Positions 21,495 to 33,408 of a stretch of 64,000 bases of DNA are shown one piece after another; position 1 is the first letter of the stretch, and each line of letters begins with the position of its first letter. Both the position numbers and the translations under genes were made by a program. This stretch comes from Selaginella moellendorffii. Lineage: Eukaryota > Streptophyta > Lycopodiopsida > Selaginellales > Selaginellaceae. The notes beneath the pieces were generated by a model. It worked only from the letters and a program-made list of their open reading frames with translations, was not told where the DNA came from and did no database searches. The stretch is taken from assembly GCF_000143415.4 (NCBI RefSeq), contig NW_003314288.1, positions 1,613,504-1,677,503 on the forward strand, in the 5' to 3' direction.

Positions 21495-23171
21495 CCCTAT
21501 GTTCCATAAAGACTAAAACAACATTAAAAGCATACTCTCAAAGAAACTAATGAAATTACAAACACGAATGCCCAACATTACTTTTGGGCCATTTGTGTCC
21601 TAGGTGACTCCACTGCAAAACTAAAGCCATCTATTATGTTTCATGATATGCAAAATTTCTATAGAGCACTTCACCACCAACTTGCCTCTAGTGCTAAAAC
21701 AATGCCTGATCATGATATAACTCCAATTTATAGATCCAAACAAGGTGTAAACATTCTCCAGGAGCATGCTACTTTGCCTCCTACACAGGATAAATGCATT
21801 AACCCATCTTACAAAGAGTTTTAGCTTTATTATATGGACTAGAAAAATGCCACAAACCTCTTCTAGGTTTAGTATTTGAGAGGAAATATGTGCATCTCTT
21901 ATGCATGCAATATTGAATTGCCTTTGTTGACCACTAGCCAACAAATATATAAATCCAAAAAATAAATATATAATATAATATAATATAATAATAATAATAT
22001 AATATAATATAATATAATAATAATATATAATATAATATATTTGCCATTAAATCCAAAAATCTTCCCTTCTCAATCATCCTAAAAAAAACACTATACATGG
22101 TCTTCCAAAGAGAATTTAAAAAATTAGGAACTTTTTCAAATGACAATCATGTTTCAATTGCTTAAATAGCAATCAAAAAGTGATTGTATACATAATATTT
22201 TTTCATGCAACTCAAAAAAATAAAAAATTGCACATATATAAATATATAATGCTCTCATGTGCAATCATATTTGTTGCCATATTGTACACACAGTTATTCT
22301 TAGTATTTTCTTTTTTTACTTTTATTTTGGTCTGGGCCCAAAATACCTATTTAAAATTTCCTCTTTTTTTATCATTATTTTTGTTTTTCCCAGTTTATCA
22401 GGTTTTTGTATGTCATTTTATAAAGTTAAATAGCATTTCAAAATACAAAATAAATTATCTAATTTAGGATTTTTATAAGGAGAGATTTATTTTATTAATA
22501 TACCATATACAACTATTCTCATTAGAAACATAATTGTCCAATGGAAATGCTGTAGTTGTTTAAGCAACTTCCCTAGAGCATCCCTTTTGCATCCACTAAA
22601 AAGTGTTGATGTCTTCCACAATTCTGTACCCAAAACAAGCTCACCATTATCATTTCCAAGCTTTGAACCCAAAGGCAAATTAGACCTCAACCATTTAGAT
22701 GGTGAACAAAATGCCCATAAAACACTAATAAAATTGACTATGGAATCATTACACGATCTAGAGAACATATTGCAAGCCTGTAAAAAAAAATGGAAAAACG
22801 AAAAATAAAAACATAGTGCCTGACGAATACCTCAAGTGAAGTTAATAAAGTGAAATCCAAAATTACCACCTTAAGAACTTCATTTAATACTTTCACATCC
22901 ATGGCTAATCCTACTTCAAACCAGGAGAATGGACTCCACACTCAAGCTGAGCGCAAACACTAAATTCATACCATGAAAGGTCAGATTCCTAGTTTAAAGA
23001 AGAAACAAGCTTTTCTCGATCATGTGCAAGGCACTAAGTATGAACAAGCAGTGTGGCCTCCGCTACCCTTTTTTGTTGTTTTAAATCTTCCCATGACAGA
23101 CAATGCATTTCTTTCTTATCAAATCTCCACCGTCCATTTTCGCTCCCCCAGCTTATCTCCCATCCCTGGCT

Positions 23172-23846
23172 ATGGCGGGACTGGCCGCGAATTCCCCCAC
23201 ATTGTTTCGGCCCGCGCATTGGAGCCCGGGCCGGAAGCAATGTCAATCACGGCACGCATTGCAGGGAAATCTGCGAATTGTGGTTTGCTCTGGCCAATCG
23301 GAATCACCAAGCAGGCTCCCAGTGGCTCGCGATCAGGACATTGGTGATCCAAAGACCGATGGAGGGATTGCAGAGCCGGATGTCGAGAATGCGAGCAATC
23401 CAGCGGAGGAAGTGAGCAATGCCAAGCTAGAGAGAGGGCCATCGGTGGAGGAGGCCAAGATCATGGCCAGGAACCGCGGCCAGGTGGAGGCATTCAGCGC
23501 CCCATACAGGACGAAGCGATGGGTGCTGACGCGGGGCAAGGGCGCGGCGATCGGGGACCTGATGATCATGTACGGCGGGCTGCTGGACAGGGGATTCGGC
23601 AGCGGACAGATCATCGCGGCATCGGGCGCGGTGGTGATCGCCAAGGTGAGGAAGGACGCCAAGAAGCTCATGGGCGAGGAGGGCGTGGGGGATCTCGACG
23701 TCCTGGAGCTGCTACGCGCAATGGAGCTGCTCGAGGCGGAGCTAAAGCTGGTCAAGGCCGCGAACAAGGGCGAGGCGCTGTTCCAGCGGCTGGAGGAGGC
23801 CAAGAAGCACTGCAAGGTCGCCTTCGCCATCGCCAACCGGATCTAA
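23172..23846 (+). CDS. Unknown, probably plastid-targeted, protein
   Basis: Single exon, 224 residues from the ATG at 23172; an upstream in-frame ATG at 23103 gives a less plausible start. The first 55 residues are Arg/Ser-rich without acidic residues, like a transit peptide. A linker rich in Asp/Glu follows. The conserved-looking core is in the C-terminal half: YRTKRWVLTRGKGAAIGDLM, a Gly-rich hydrophobic stretch (GFGSGQIIAASGAVVIAKV), then an amphipathic Glu/Lys/Leu helix region, possibly coiled coil. I cannot name the family. It sits 270 bp upstream of the transporter gene in the same orientation. Confidence 0.65.
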   Translation: MAGLAANSPTLFRPAHWSPGRKQCQSRHALQGNLRIVVCSGQSESPSRLPVARDQDIGDPKTDGGIAEPDVENASNPAEEVSNAKLERGPSVEEAKIMARNRGQVEAFSAPYRTKRWVLTRGKGAAIGDLMIMYGGLLDRGFGSGQIIAASGAVVIAKVRKDAKKLMGEEGVGDLDVLELLRAMELLEAELKLVKAANKGEALFQRLEEAKKHCKVAFAIANRI

Positions 23847-24116
23847 GATCTGATCCCGCCGTACGACGTTGTCTAATTCCGTACCGGAGATTACTATGCT
23901 CTGTTTCTAGTTTTCTAGGGAAGCGGAGGCGCAATGGCGCAGAATGGAGGAGGCGCGCCTGCGAAAGCGGCGGCAGCAACGTAAATCCCGCTGGCTTCTG
24001 GTACACACACACACACTCACACACACAATCCTCTCAATCTAACGAATTCCCCGATCCAATTCGCTCGCTCGCTCCCTCTTCTTGATCTCCCCCTCCAGAT
24101 CGATCGCGCAGCAACC

Positions 24117-25220
24117 ATGAAATTGGGATCGCCCCCCGCCTTCCTCCTCAACGCCGCCGCTGTCTACGGCACCGCCGCCGGCTACTGCCTCTCGGCGTCG
24201 CTCCTCTCCATCATCAACAAGTGGGCGGTGATGCGCTTCCCCTTCCCGGGCTCGCTCACCGCGCTCCAGTACGCCACCAGCGCGCTCGCCGTCTTCCTCC
24301 TCGGCCCCGGCGGCGCGGGGCTGCTCGACCACGACCCCCTCCGCGCCGCCACGCTCCTCCGCTTCATCCCCGCCGCGCTCTGCTACTACATGTCCCTCTT
24401 CACCAACAGCGAGCTCCTCCTCCACGCCAACGTCGACACATTCATTGTGTTTCGCTCCGCCGTGCCGCTGCTGGTGGCCGTGGGCGACACACTCTTCCTC
24501 CGCCAGCCCTGGCCGCTCCCAAGAACCTGGGCGGCGCTGGCGCTCATCCTGGGCGGCGCCGCCGCGTACGTGGCCACGGACTCCCACTTCGAGCTCCACG
24601 CGTACGGATGGGCCATGGCCTATTTGGCCAGCATGGCCGTCGACTTTGTGTATATCAAGCATGTGGTCATGACCGTGGGGCTGGGTACGTGGGGCCTCGT
24701 GCTCTACAATAATTTTGAGGCCCTGCTGCTATACCCGGTGGAGCTGCTAGTCACTGGCGAGGGGAGCGCGGCAGTGGCGTCGTTTCGTGGTGGGGCGGCG
24801 GTGGCGGGCGTGGCGGCGGTGGAGTGGCGCTCCTTGGGCACCTGGCTGCCCGTGGTGCTGTCGTGCGCGTTTGGGCTGTCGATTTCGTTCTTTGGGTTTG
24901 CCTGCCGGAAGAACATCTCCGCCACGAGCTTCACGGTGCTCGGGGTGGTGAACAAGCTGCTCACCGTGGTGATAAATCTGGTGGTGTGGGACAGGCACGC
25001 GTCGCTGGCGGGGACGATCGCGCTGCTCACCTGCATTGGCGGGGGGATCGCGTACCAGCAGTCGCTGGAGAAGCGCCCCCCACCGCTGGACGATCAGGAT
25101 CCAGAGGAGGAGGAGACTGACACGGATCAAGAAGAGAAGAAACCGTTGAATCCACAGGAAAATTCTTTGGATGTAGAGCTAGGAGAGACAAGGAGCACGA
25201 TCGATCAGAGTGACAAATGA
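24117..25220 (+). CDS. GONST-type nucleotide-sugar transporter
   Basis: Intronless, 367 residues with about ten hydrophobic segments, as in the drug/metabolite transporter superfamily. Signatures include SIINKWAVMRFPFPG, NSELLLHANVDTFIVFRS, LFLRQPWPLPRTW and GVVNK at about 276-280, which corresponds to the GALNK nucleotide-binding motif of GDP-mannose transporters. The closest known group is the plant GONST3/GONST4 class, which moves GDP-sugars into the Golgi lumen in exchange for GMP. The C-terminal 50 residues are acidic and presumably cytosolic. Which GDP-sugar is carried cannot be told from sequence alone. Confidence 0.87.
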   Translation: MKLGSPPAFLLNAAAVYGTAAGYCLSASLLSIINKWAVMRFPFPGSLTALQYATSALAVFLLGPGGAGLLDHDPLRAATLLRFIPAALCYYMSLFTNSELLLHANVDTFIVFRSAVPLLVAVGDTLFLRQPWPLPRTWAALALILGGAAAYVATDSHFELHAYGWAMAYLASMAVDFVYIKHVVMTVGLGTWGLVLYNNFEALLLYPVELLVTGEGSAAVASFRGGAAVAGVAAVEWRSLGTWLPVVLSCAFGLSISFFGFACRKNISATSFTVLGVVNKLLTVVINLVVWDRHASLAGTIALLTCIGGGIAYQQSLEKRPPPLDDQDPEEEETDTDQEEKKPLNPQENSLDVELGETRSTIDQSDK

Positions 25221-25523
25221 TCGACTCGAGATAACGAACATTTTTTTAAAATAATCGCTCCCGCCTATTTGCTTTATTTGTTCGTGCCGCCTAACTGCGT
25301 GCGTCCTTGGTCGATCTTTTCTTTGTTTTCTTGGTGAGGATTTTAGGCTGGCCGGCTCCCGGAGAGAACTTGATGTATTTGATTGTGACATTGCCAATCA
25401 TGGGCAGAGGTCATGCATGATGGATTGTGACATTGTCTGGAAGGATTGGATCCAAAGGTGATGCTTGATTGATTGACCTGGATTTCCTGCCCTAGACACG
25501 TGGCGGGCTCTCGTTCGTTCTCT

Positions 25524-27024
25524 ATGGCTATCACATTGCCTTGCATTCCCGCCTCGTATGGAGGAGGTTTTCACAGGCATTGTGCTAGGGTTCTTCCCAG
25601 TGGAAGGGCGCGCTCATGCGTCCGTGCTGCCGCGGCGGCGGGGGATGGCGAGGGTGCTGTGGCATCGGCGAATGTGAATGATGTGAATGATCTTGTTGCA
25701 TCGCTCGGTGATGCGATCTCGTCGGTAAGCAAAGCGCTTGGATGTGTTGGTTAAGCCTAGAGATTTACAATGCAGAAGGATGCCGACAGCGTGAGATTGG
25801 CGCTGGACAAGCTGAGCGAGGCGGGATGGGCAAAGCAGTGGAAATCTCAGCCCAATGTTTCTCGTCGAAATGTAAAAGACAATTTTTGCTTCTTTATCGA
25901 CTCTTCGGTTTTTTCAGACGTACTTGCGCGAGCTAACTTCGCTGGGACTGAAAAACGCGGAGAATCTCGCTATTCCGAGTGTCCGAAACGATGTGAGTTA
26001 CTCTCACTGTTGCTTTGGGTTTTTTTCCTGTCAGCTGATGTTGATGCTCTTGCAGCTCGCGTTCTTGGTGACGGTTGTAGGAACAACGAGCTTTCTTGCA
26101 GTTATAGCGGGCCAGCTCCCCGGAGTACGTGATCTATCTAGCTAGTTAATTCTCTTTCATTGTAACAAAGTTTGACAGGATTGGGGATTCTTCGTTCCTT
26201 ATCTGCTGGGAGGAATCTCACTAGCAGTTCTGGCCATCGGAAGCACAGCACCGGGGTATTTAATTTTCAACCCAGGAGAAGCTTCTCACTGAGTTTCTTA
26301 CAGCTGATTTCTCCAGGCTTTTACAAGCTGCTATCAACAGCTTCTCATCGGTGTTTCCAGATTACCAAGAGCGGCTTCTTCGTCATGAAGCGGCTCATTT
26401 CCTCAGTAAGTAGAAACATGAACTCTGCAAGAACTGTATACGCTGATGTTTCTTCCAGTTGCTTATCTGGTCGGCCTTCCTGTTCTGGGATACTCTTTAG
26501 ACATCGGCAAAGAGCATGTCAACTTGGTCGATGAAAAGCTACAGAAGAAAATTTACGAAGGGTTTCTCGACGGCAACGAACTTGACAGGTATCTGAACTC
26601 GAACTCCTTTCTTTCTTTTGAAGTTTCTTTCTATTGTATCAGGCTGGCTGTCGTTTCAATGGCTGGGCTTGCTGCCGAGGCTCTAAAATATGACAAAGTT
26701 ATTGGCCAGTCTGCCGATTTATTCTCTCTTCAGGTTGATTACATTAAAAGGTTTTTTGCAACCTTATGCTCTCTGAATGCAGAGGCTCATTAACAGATCC
26801 AAACCCAAACTCAGTAACGAACAACAGCAAAATCTCACTCGATGGGCTGTAAGAAGTTATGATATTTTACATACGTTCATTTTCTCTCGGACTTTGTTTT
26901 GCATCAGGTTCTCTATGCCGGATCACTTATAAAGAACAAAAGCAAGGCATTTGATTCTCTCATGGCTGCAATGGAGAGAAATGCCAGTGTTTCAGAATGT
27001 ATAGAAGCAATTGAAATGCAGTAG
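25524..27024 (+). CDS. Plastid membrane protein with FtsH (M41)-like HEAAH motif, no AAA domain
   Basis: Ten exons: 25524-25724, 25776-25871, 25918-25992, 26056-26124, 26179-26255, 26317-26405, 26459-26588, 26643-26733, 26783-26848, 26908-27024, giving 336 residues. An in-frame ATG at 25473 could add 17 residues. The N-terminus looks like a transit peptide. Two hydrophobic segments (LAFLVTVVGTTSFLAVIAG and the LGGISLAVLAIG region) precede RLLRHEAAHFL at about residues 193-203, a HExxH-type site as in FtsH peptidase domains. GLAAEALKYDKVIGQSADLFSL follows in the FtsH-like order. No AAA+ ATPase module is present. Related plant proteins are annotated as FtsH-like Zn protease family; activity is unproven. 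Confidence 0.8.
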
Positions 27025-30000
27025 ATTTAGCACTTGCCCCCACTTAACCCAAATTTAAGTTTGTTAAAAAGGAAAGGCATCAATAGAGGAATCTTGAGAT
27101 TCTGTTATCAGATTCTTAGCCTGGCTCAGATTCGCCAAAAGTTTCAGCATTGAAAGATTCAATGCAAAATAACAACTTGAAAAGATTGTTCTTGCATATA
27201 AGGTGAAAGTGCAAAGTTTTGTGAAAGAGGATGAGATTAATTTCATTTGGTCGTGAATGATTTCCTGGAGCTTTCACTCTCTTTGTAGAGCTTGCAAGGG
27301 TTTATATGGTTTAGATTTTGATTCACCAAACAATGTAGTTCCCCTTTGCAGACAAATGCTGCAAATGAGAAAAACTATAAGTTTATTTGGGCATTTAAGT
27401 CTGTCAATTTGGATTTTATTTGGAATTTATATATCCATTCTTCTGGTTGAAGATTTTAAAATTAAATTAAGGAGGATTTTTTCATATTAGTGTATATAAT
27501 ATTTGCAAATGGATTTGATTGTAAAGTGTATTTTACTTTGCAAAAAATATATATAATATTTTTAAATTTATTTCAAATGAAAAGCATAATATATATAAAT
27601 TTATTTCATCATGATAAGGAAAAATTTACATTTTAAAAGAAAATAAAATATAACAATTCATTTAAATTAATTAATTAGATATAATGTATATATGTATATG
27701 TGTGTGTGTGTATGAGGTCCAAGTGTATAGCTACAATGCTATATACTAATATTAATGCAGTGGGATATTGGATCACTCACTTTTATATATATACTAAAAT
27801 TTTTGGGATAATTGAATATGTATATTTCTATATTCTATTTCTATATTTCATACACTCACTTTGATAGAGTTGAAAGATAGCTTTAAATGTCCTTAATAGT
27901 GGCATTCACAACACATGATACAACTTCTCCTACTCTTATTGTCAATCCTCACATCCATTTAGAATTTTTTTATGGGAATCCTATGGATGATATGTACTAT
28001 TAACTCAATCACTTTATAGTGATTGCCACCTATCATTCTTGAGATGATGCTCAGTGTCTATATGAGTTTCTTACATGTCTCTAAAAGACAATATTACAAT
28101 AGTATAATGGTTTGTGCAGCTACTCATGTTAATTAGAGCATTCTCCCAAATATCTTCAAGCTTGTATTTGGATATATAAATGATTGTGATGATGCCTTCC
28201 AATAATTTTACTTTGTGTGGAATTAAATACGTCAGAACAGATCAAGTTGGGCATATTGTGGTTAGTGCTTTGTCAAGACCTTGTGAAACTTGTGCATACT
28301 CTTTCTTCAGCCACCTTTAACAACATGTAAGTAATTAATTTTTTCATTCTACTTTAATCACTTAACCATACTTTCAACCAATTGAAAGAGTCTCACTCAC
28401 AACCTCCATAAATTTTATTCATGACTTAAGGATTTAAATGGCCTTTTATAAGCAATTAAATTTTCTATTCTTATTCACTTAATCACACTTTTGACCATTT
28501 TGAGGAGTCTCATTTATAACCTCCATAGGTTCTATTCCCAAACTCATTCATTGACTTGCACTTGCTAGTGTTGGGAACCCCCATGATATTGAACTTAATC
28601 CCTCTATATATGAAGTATGTGAACTTTGAGCATTCGGATAAAGATGGTTATTTATCATTTTAGTATATATATTATAGGGGTATAAAGTTTAGTGCTTCAT
28701 TATATAAACTCTTATATAGTCATAATGGATATTACCAAAAAAACTAAGTTTAATTTTGCAATTGCCATGAACTGTTAATGCTAGGTCTTGGGATCAATAT
28801 TTGACAAGCATTCTTTCACTAGTTTGAGTAAAGTTTATTGAACAGTTAAGCTACATACATGTGAGAAAACAATAGTGCTACAACTTTTATCATTATTCAC
28901 TTGTAGAGTACAAAGTTGATGATTTTATATTAGTTTGTTTTCCTAACCTTACAATATATTCTCTATTGTCTCTAATTTGTTTATATCCAAGATGGAGTCA
29001 AATAGAGCAATGGGTCACAAGAAAGGTTGCTCAAAAGTAAAATAGCATACAATAAAACCCTAACATAAGGGAAAAGGCAACTAAGTGGAGAGAACAAGCA
29101 ACCACACTCTGGCTGCATAGAAAACGATGATGAGCAACTAGGCAAGAATAATTTAGGAATAGAGAGCAAGCTCTAGTAAACATTTGAGACAAGAAATGAG
29201 GGGATAAAGGGAGTTGACAAGCTCTCAAGGCTACAAGGTAATCATTCTAGAGCAGATGTGAGGGACACAAAAGAAATGGCAATGCTAAATATGTGGGAAG
29301 AAGCAGCAACAAGTGAACATGTACAACATAAAACTAGATAAAGAAAACTCACACCTAGTAAGTATTCATTGGTGAGCAAATTTGAAAACCAAAAGGACTG
29401 AAGGCACTTACTTCAAAAACTAAAGTTAAAATGAGAATAATAATAAAAGAAGGCATAAAAACTAATGAGGCTTCCTTTGAAAAGCTATTCACAACTCTTA
29501 CACCAATTAATTAAATTATAAAGCTCAATGGGTTCTCTTACTAGGTAAGGAAAGCAAAGAAAAAAAAATGGGTAAAGGGCAAAACATTATATATTGTAGA
29601 CAGAAGTGGTATCACCACCAAAGCAACTACAATGGGTTAAGAATTCCCACCAAGGTTAGGGCAAGGGTTTTCCCAATAGAGATAGCAGGATAAAGGAAAT
29701 GATATAGCCATGTTGAGTAGGGAAAGATAGACTTTAGAGAAGCCCAGGCAAGAACAAAAGGATGAGTGGATAATGGAATCATTGCTATAGATTGCCATAC
29801 TAATTCAAAGTAAAAGTCTACACACCTTAGAAAATACAAAAAAAGTAGAGTGAGGGAGCTAGGAAGGGATATTGTTTGGGAAACTAAGCTTTATTTGTTT
29901 CACTTAGCCACTATCTCAGGCACTTAGTTCTTTAGTGATATCTATAGTCTATAGTGAAAGAGGATGGTTAACATAACATGTGTAAACTAAAATTTATACT

Positions 30001-32130
30001 ATTCAAACCCAAGGATGGTTAACCTCAAATATTAAAACCCTTTTTAATACCAAATGTAAACTTTTGAATTTGGACTTTCTAGAAGGTTATCCAACCCAAT
30101 ACTATTGAAGCCCAAAAACACTTAACCCTAAGTATCCTAAGTTTTTTAACTGATTGAAAAATAAAATGCACTCTTTTAAATTTAAACCTTTTTGGATTGT
30201 CTTTTAAATCATTCTCTTTTAACAACATGCTCTTACCAAAACTATGGTACTAAGAGACTAACCCTCCTGAGTGAAGATCGAGTATTGAGATCAACCTTTT
30301 GGAAAGCTTTCTGCTTGGTTACAAAAGCCTTGCCTGAAAAGTGAGAAGCCAATGCATCAGGTTGGGGAGGTGATCTTGACCATGCTAGAGATGAAGCCAC
30401 AAGCAACTAAAAACCAATAACAACACCAAGAGAGCCACAAGATGATGAACCATAAGGGAAAACCTTAGCAACATGTTGAACAAACAGGCCAAGGAAATAT
30501 ATCATCTAGGAGAGGATGTAATACTAAAATTTAAGAAAGGGAAGATGGACAAGAAGAAAGGCAATAAAGTAGCAACTCAAAAGCTTAAACAAAATCCAAG
30601 AAGAGGAGGATTGAGTGGAGAATTTTCTTCATGAGGAAGAGGCACTTCTAGACAAAGAGGAGTGCACAAGATTCAAGAGGCTTAGCCATTATAAAGAAAT
30701 CTTAATGGTGAGTTAGGCCTTTCAATTGGGCATCGATGCCAAAAGGTGGTGGAGACAGAGGAAGCTTTGAGTGCAGAACAAGAAGCTAAGTGGTCAAAGG
30801 AAGATGGAGAACCTTTATGAAACAAAAGCTAAAGGTTAAGAGGAGAAAGCAACAATCACATGTTATCATGCCCTAAAGTGGCATTCACAGCTCCACACCT
30901 CACACATTAGGCTTTTTGATCAATTCCAATTTAGTTGTTGCTAAAGACAATCCCTTGTATGCATTTGAGTGGAGGGATGATCAATTCTTGCCATTAGTAC
31001 ATCATTGGGGATTCCTTACTTCTACTTAGAGATTGGAGGTTTCTTTATTAAACAAGTGTGTGAGCAAAAAAAACAAAAGTTTTTTTTCAATACTAGAATG
31101 GATTTTATTTCTTCTATTGGATTGATTGTGAAATGCAACCAAAACAAGCATGATATTACTAAGGAGTTCTCTATTACTTACCAGAGCTCTATTGTGAGAA
31201 TCAATGCTTTAAATATTTATATAAGAACTCCATCATTCTCATGTTAAATTTGTCATAGAAGATGAGATGGAAAAACTTCATCCAAAAGAAGAAAATCACC
31301 ACTATAATCACCACAATGAGTCTAAGGGTGAACTAGGGAAAGGGCTAGAGGCCCAACTTCCTCTAAGCAAAAAATCAACCCCATCAGAAAGATTTAGACA
31401 ATTATTATAAACAAGCAGACCATTTTTTTTTTTTGCATTCACAAACTACCTGGGAAAACCTACCTAGGAAAAACATTGTGGAAGATTTTTGTATAAGAGG
31501 AATGCTACATCATGCTCTTAATCCCTAGAAATCTTAAAAAATCCCTCAATTGTTCCCTTAGGCTCTCTCTCACTCTTGCTCACATATACTCTCTTTCCAA
31601 GAATGGTGTGCCTTGAGAATATAGTGCATGAATCTCCTACTCCAAGATGTAGTGGGCAACATCAACAACTATGTTGTATAGTGAGGTGGTGCTTTAGGAG
31701 TCTTAAGTTTATGTGATGGTTCCACTAGACTCATTGTCATTATGAGGGGAGGATGATAGGAGTTTTTCAAATACATGTGTATATATACATATATCATATG
31801 GTAGCTATGTTAATTACTGTAGCTTGACTGAATTTGGTCCATTCATTGTATATAAATAAAGAATAGACATTGACTTAAAAGTTTTAAAAACTAGATTGCT
31901 GGTGGAAAGGGATTGATAATTTGGTAATTATTCCAGCTAATCTATATATGTAAGCTCTGTAACAATAGTCATTGATTTTATGGCTGATATTTGCCAATGA
32001 AAATTTATATTCTTCACTAAAGAAATAATTGTGATTATATGGCAAAAAATAGGGAATTATATATTTATATAGACAATTGATACTATAGATTGCAATAGAT
32101 TAGTCTCAAATAATTGAGTCTTATGAATAA
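27025..32130. repeat. AT-rich block of decayed repeats
   Basis: About 5 kb without a supported gene. Purine-rich stretches at 29.0-31.0 kb and the short frame at 31005-31247 resemble worn transposon DNA, but I recognise no domain. Near 28360-28560 there is a roughly 110-bp direct duplication built around 'AACCTCCATA'. A segment at 28555-28615 matches the LTR near 60.7 kb. Confidence 0.5.
28555..28615 (+). mobile_element. Relic of the LTR family found at 60.5-61.5 kb
   Basis: About 60 bp aligns with 60700-60757, sharing TTGCACTTG, AACCCCC, TGATATTGA and TCCCTC blocks in the same order. Most differences are C-to-T or G-to-A. Flanking sequence is too worn to define LTR ends. Confidence 0.55.
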
Positions 32131-33030
32131 TTACTTTAAACAGTATGGATGATTATTAGTATTAGTTGTCCGCCAAACATTATTTGGTATTTTGGCTTCA
32201 TAGATTACTAAATTACAATCATTTTGAATTGCAAGAAAAGTGAATAATAAGAAATTTGGTTTTAAAGTACAGAATTTATTTATAGACCATATTACGTTCT
32301 TAGATTTTGAATACAATACGAAATTACCATTATTTTGAAGCTTGAGATTACATGAATGAAAACCTTCATTATTAATAGACTTCCACAAAATATATTTTCC
32401 TGAATAAAGTGCAATAACACAATTTGATAATATCAAAAGCATATTCTTACCATTTGGTGATATTAGAAATTCACCAGGAAAAAGTTTATTATTAAAGAAT
32501 CCAGCACTCAAAGTAGATTTAGTTATGTGACAATTTTCATAGTATTGAGGTTTATATAAATCATTTATGACAATAGTCATATTATTATTATCCTCCCACC
32601 AATAAAATACATTATATAATATTTCATAATGTTCAGATGTTATTCTAACAAAACTAGAACGTCCATATTGGATATCTTTCCAATATTTATTAATGAGATA
32701 TTGTATTCCAGTTCTTAATGTATTACCATAAATTGTATTATTTGAAACTTTACTTAAGGAACAATATGGAGGGGTACCATCCATACGATGAAGACTAATA
32801 ATTGCAGAACCTCTTCCAAAATCAATGGCGATGGCGTCATTATAATTTCGAGTATAATGTCTAGTTGAGTTTATATTTTGTATTAAAGTTTGAAAACCAT
32901 GCTTAAGTATGTTTTGAATTTCTTTATTTTTCAAGGTATAATTTCTTCCCCATTCTTTCTCAGTTTTTATTGCATATGAGTGTAAGCAAAAAATATGTAA
33001 TATTAGAAATTTAAAAATAATTTTAAATAT
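32131..33030 (-). pseudogene. Bulb-type (GNA) lectin-domain secreted protein lacking an ATG
   Basis: An open frame of about 300 codons on the minus strand. The C-terminal half is a bulb-type mannose-binding lectin (beta-prism II) domain. One carbohydrate site has the full QxDxNxVxY pattern (QNDCNLVIY), a second has N for D (QNNGNFVLY), and a third is degenerate. The N-terminal 150 residues are unfamiliar. Upstream of the first TTG the frame stays open through a hydrophobic, signal-peptide-like stretch ending LHSYA, but no ATG exists. The codon where a start would fit (33030-33028) is ATA. The gene is far more AT-rich than its neighbours. It may be a pseudogene, use a non-AUG start, or have an unseen upstream exon. 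Confidence 0.6.
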
Positions 33031-33237
33031 ATTATCATAAGTTGGAATTTGTATACAAATTAAAACAATTAAATGATATCAAGTTTTTAAATTTTACTTT
33101 ATATCACTTTATTTAGATTTATTTTATTTTAAATTTTTTTGTTTTAATATAAAGTTAGTTCACTTTTATTTAGTTGGCTAAAGTCACTTTTATAATTTTT
33201 TGGAGGGGCTTTTGAATCCAACTTCGAGAATGTTAAA

Positions 33238-33309
33238 TCCGTTGCCGGGAATCGAACCCGGGTCTTTCGAGTGAGAGCCGAATATCCTGACCGACTAGAC
33301 TACAACGGA
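33238..33309 (-). tRNA. tRNA-Glu (CTC)
   Basis: 72 nt that fold into a standard cloverleaf. The acceptor stem TCCGTTG pairs perfectly with CAACGGA. The anticodon loop is CTCTCAC, giving anticodon CTC (Glu). The T arm CCGGG-TTCGATT-CCCGG and internal box B (GGTTCGATTCC) are intact. No intron. The base after the acceptor stem is T rather than the usual purine, and only a TTT follows, so expression is not certain. Confidence 0.9.
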
Positions 33310-33408
33310 TGAACATGTAATTAGAAAATTTGAACTACTTAATAATTAATCACGTAGAATATGCCAGGAATTTAAAACAAATGTTTGCTTATGGGGATTA
33401 CCGCTTTT

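Larger units (their letters stand above)
18522..23171. repeat. AT-rich gene-poor block with decayed repeats
   Basis: About 4.6 kb with no supported gene. It contains the 3' UTR of the preceding gene, many short frames without recognisable domains, the minisatellite at 20960-21100, an (AT)n microsatellite and ATAAT-type runs. Composition drops sharply from the flanking genes and recovers near 22980. I interpret it as old transposon remains, but no terminal repeats or transposon proteins are visible. Confidence 0.5.

Noticed and set aside
21322-21516. Frame ending in alternating Tyr-Ile
   Set aside because: Translation of the (AT)n microsatellite.
24039-24662. 207-residue frame on the minus strand
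   Set aside because: It is a Gly/Glu-rich shadow of the transporter gene, whose plus-strand frame has clear membrane segments and family motifs.
31005-31247. 80-residue plus-strand frame in repeat DNA
   Set aside because: No domain, strong AT bias and surrounding stops; more likely a chance frame in transposon remains.
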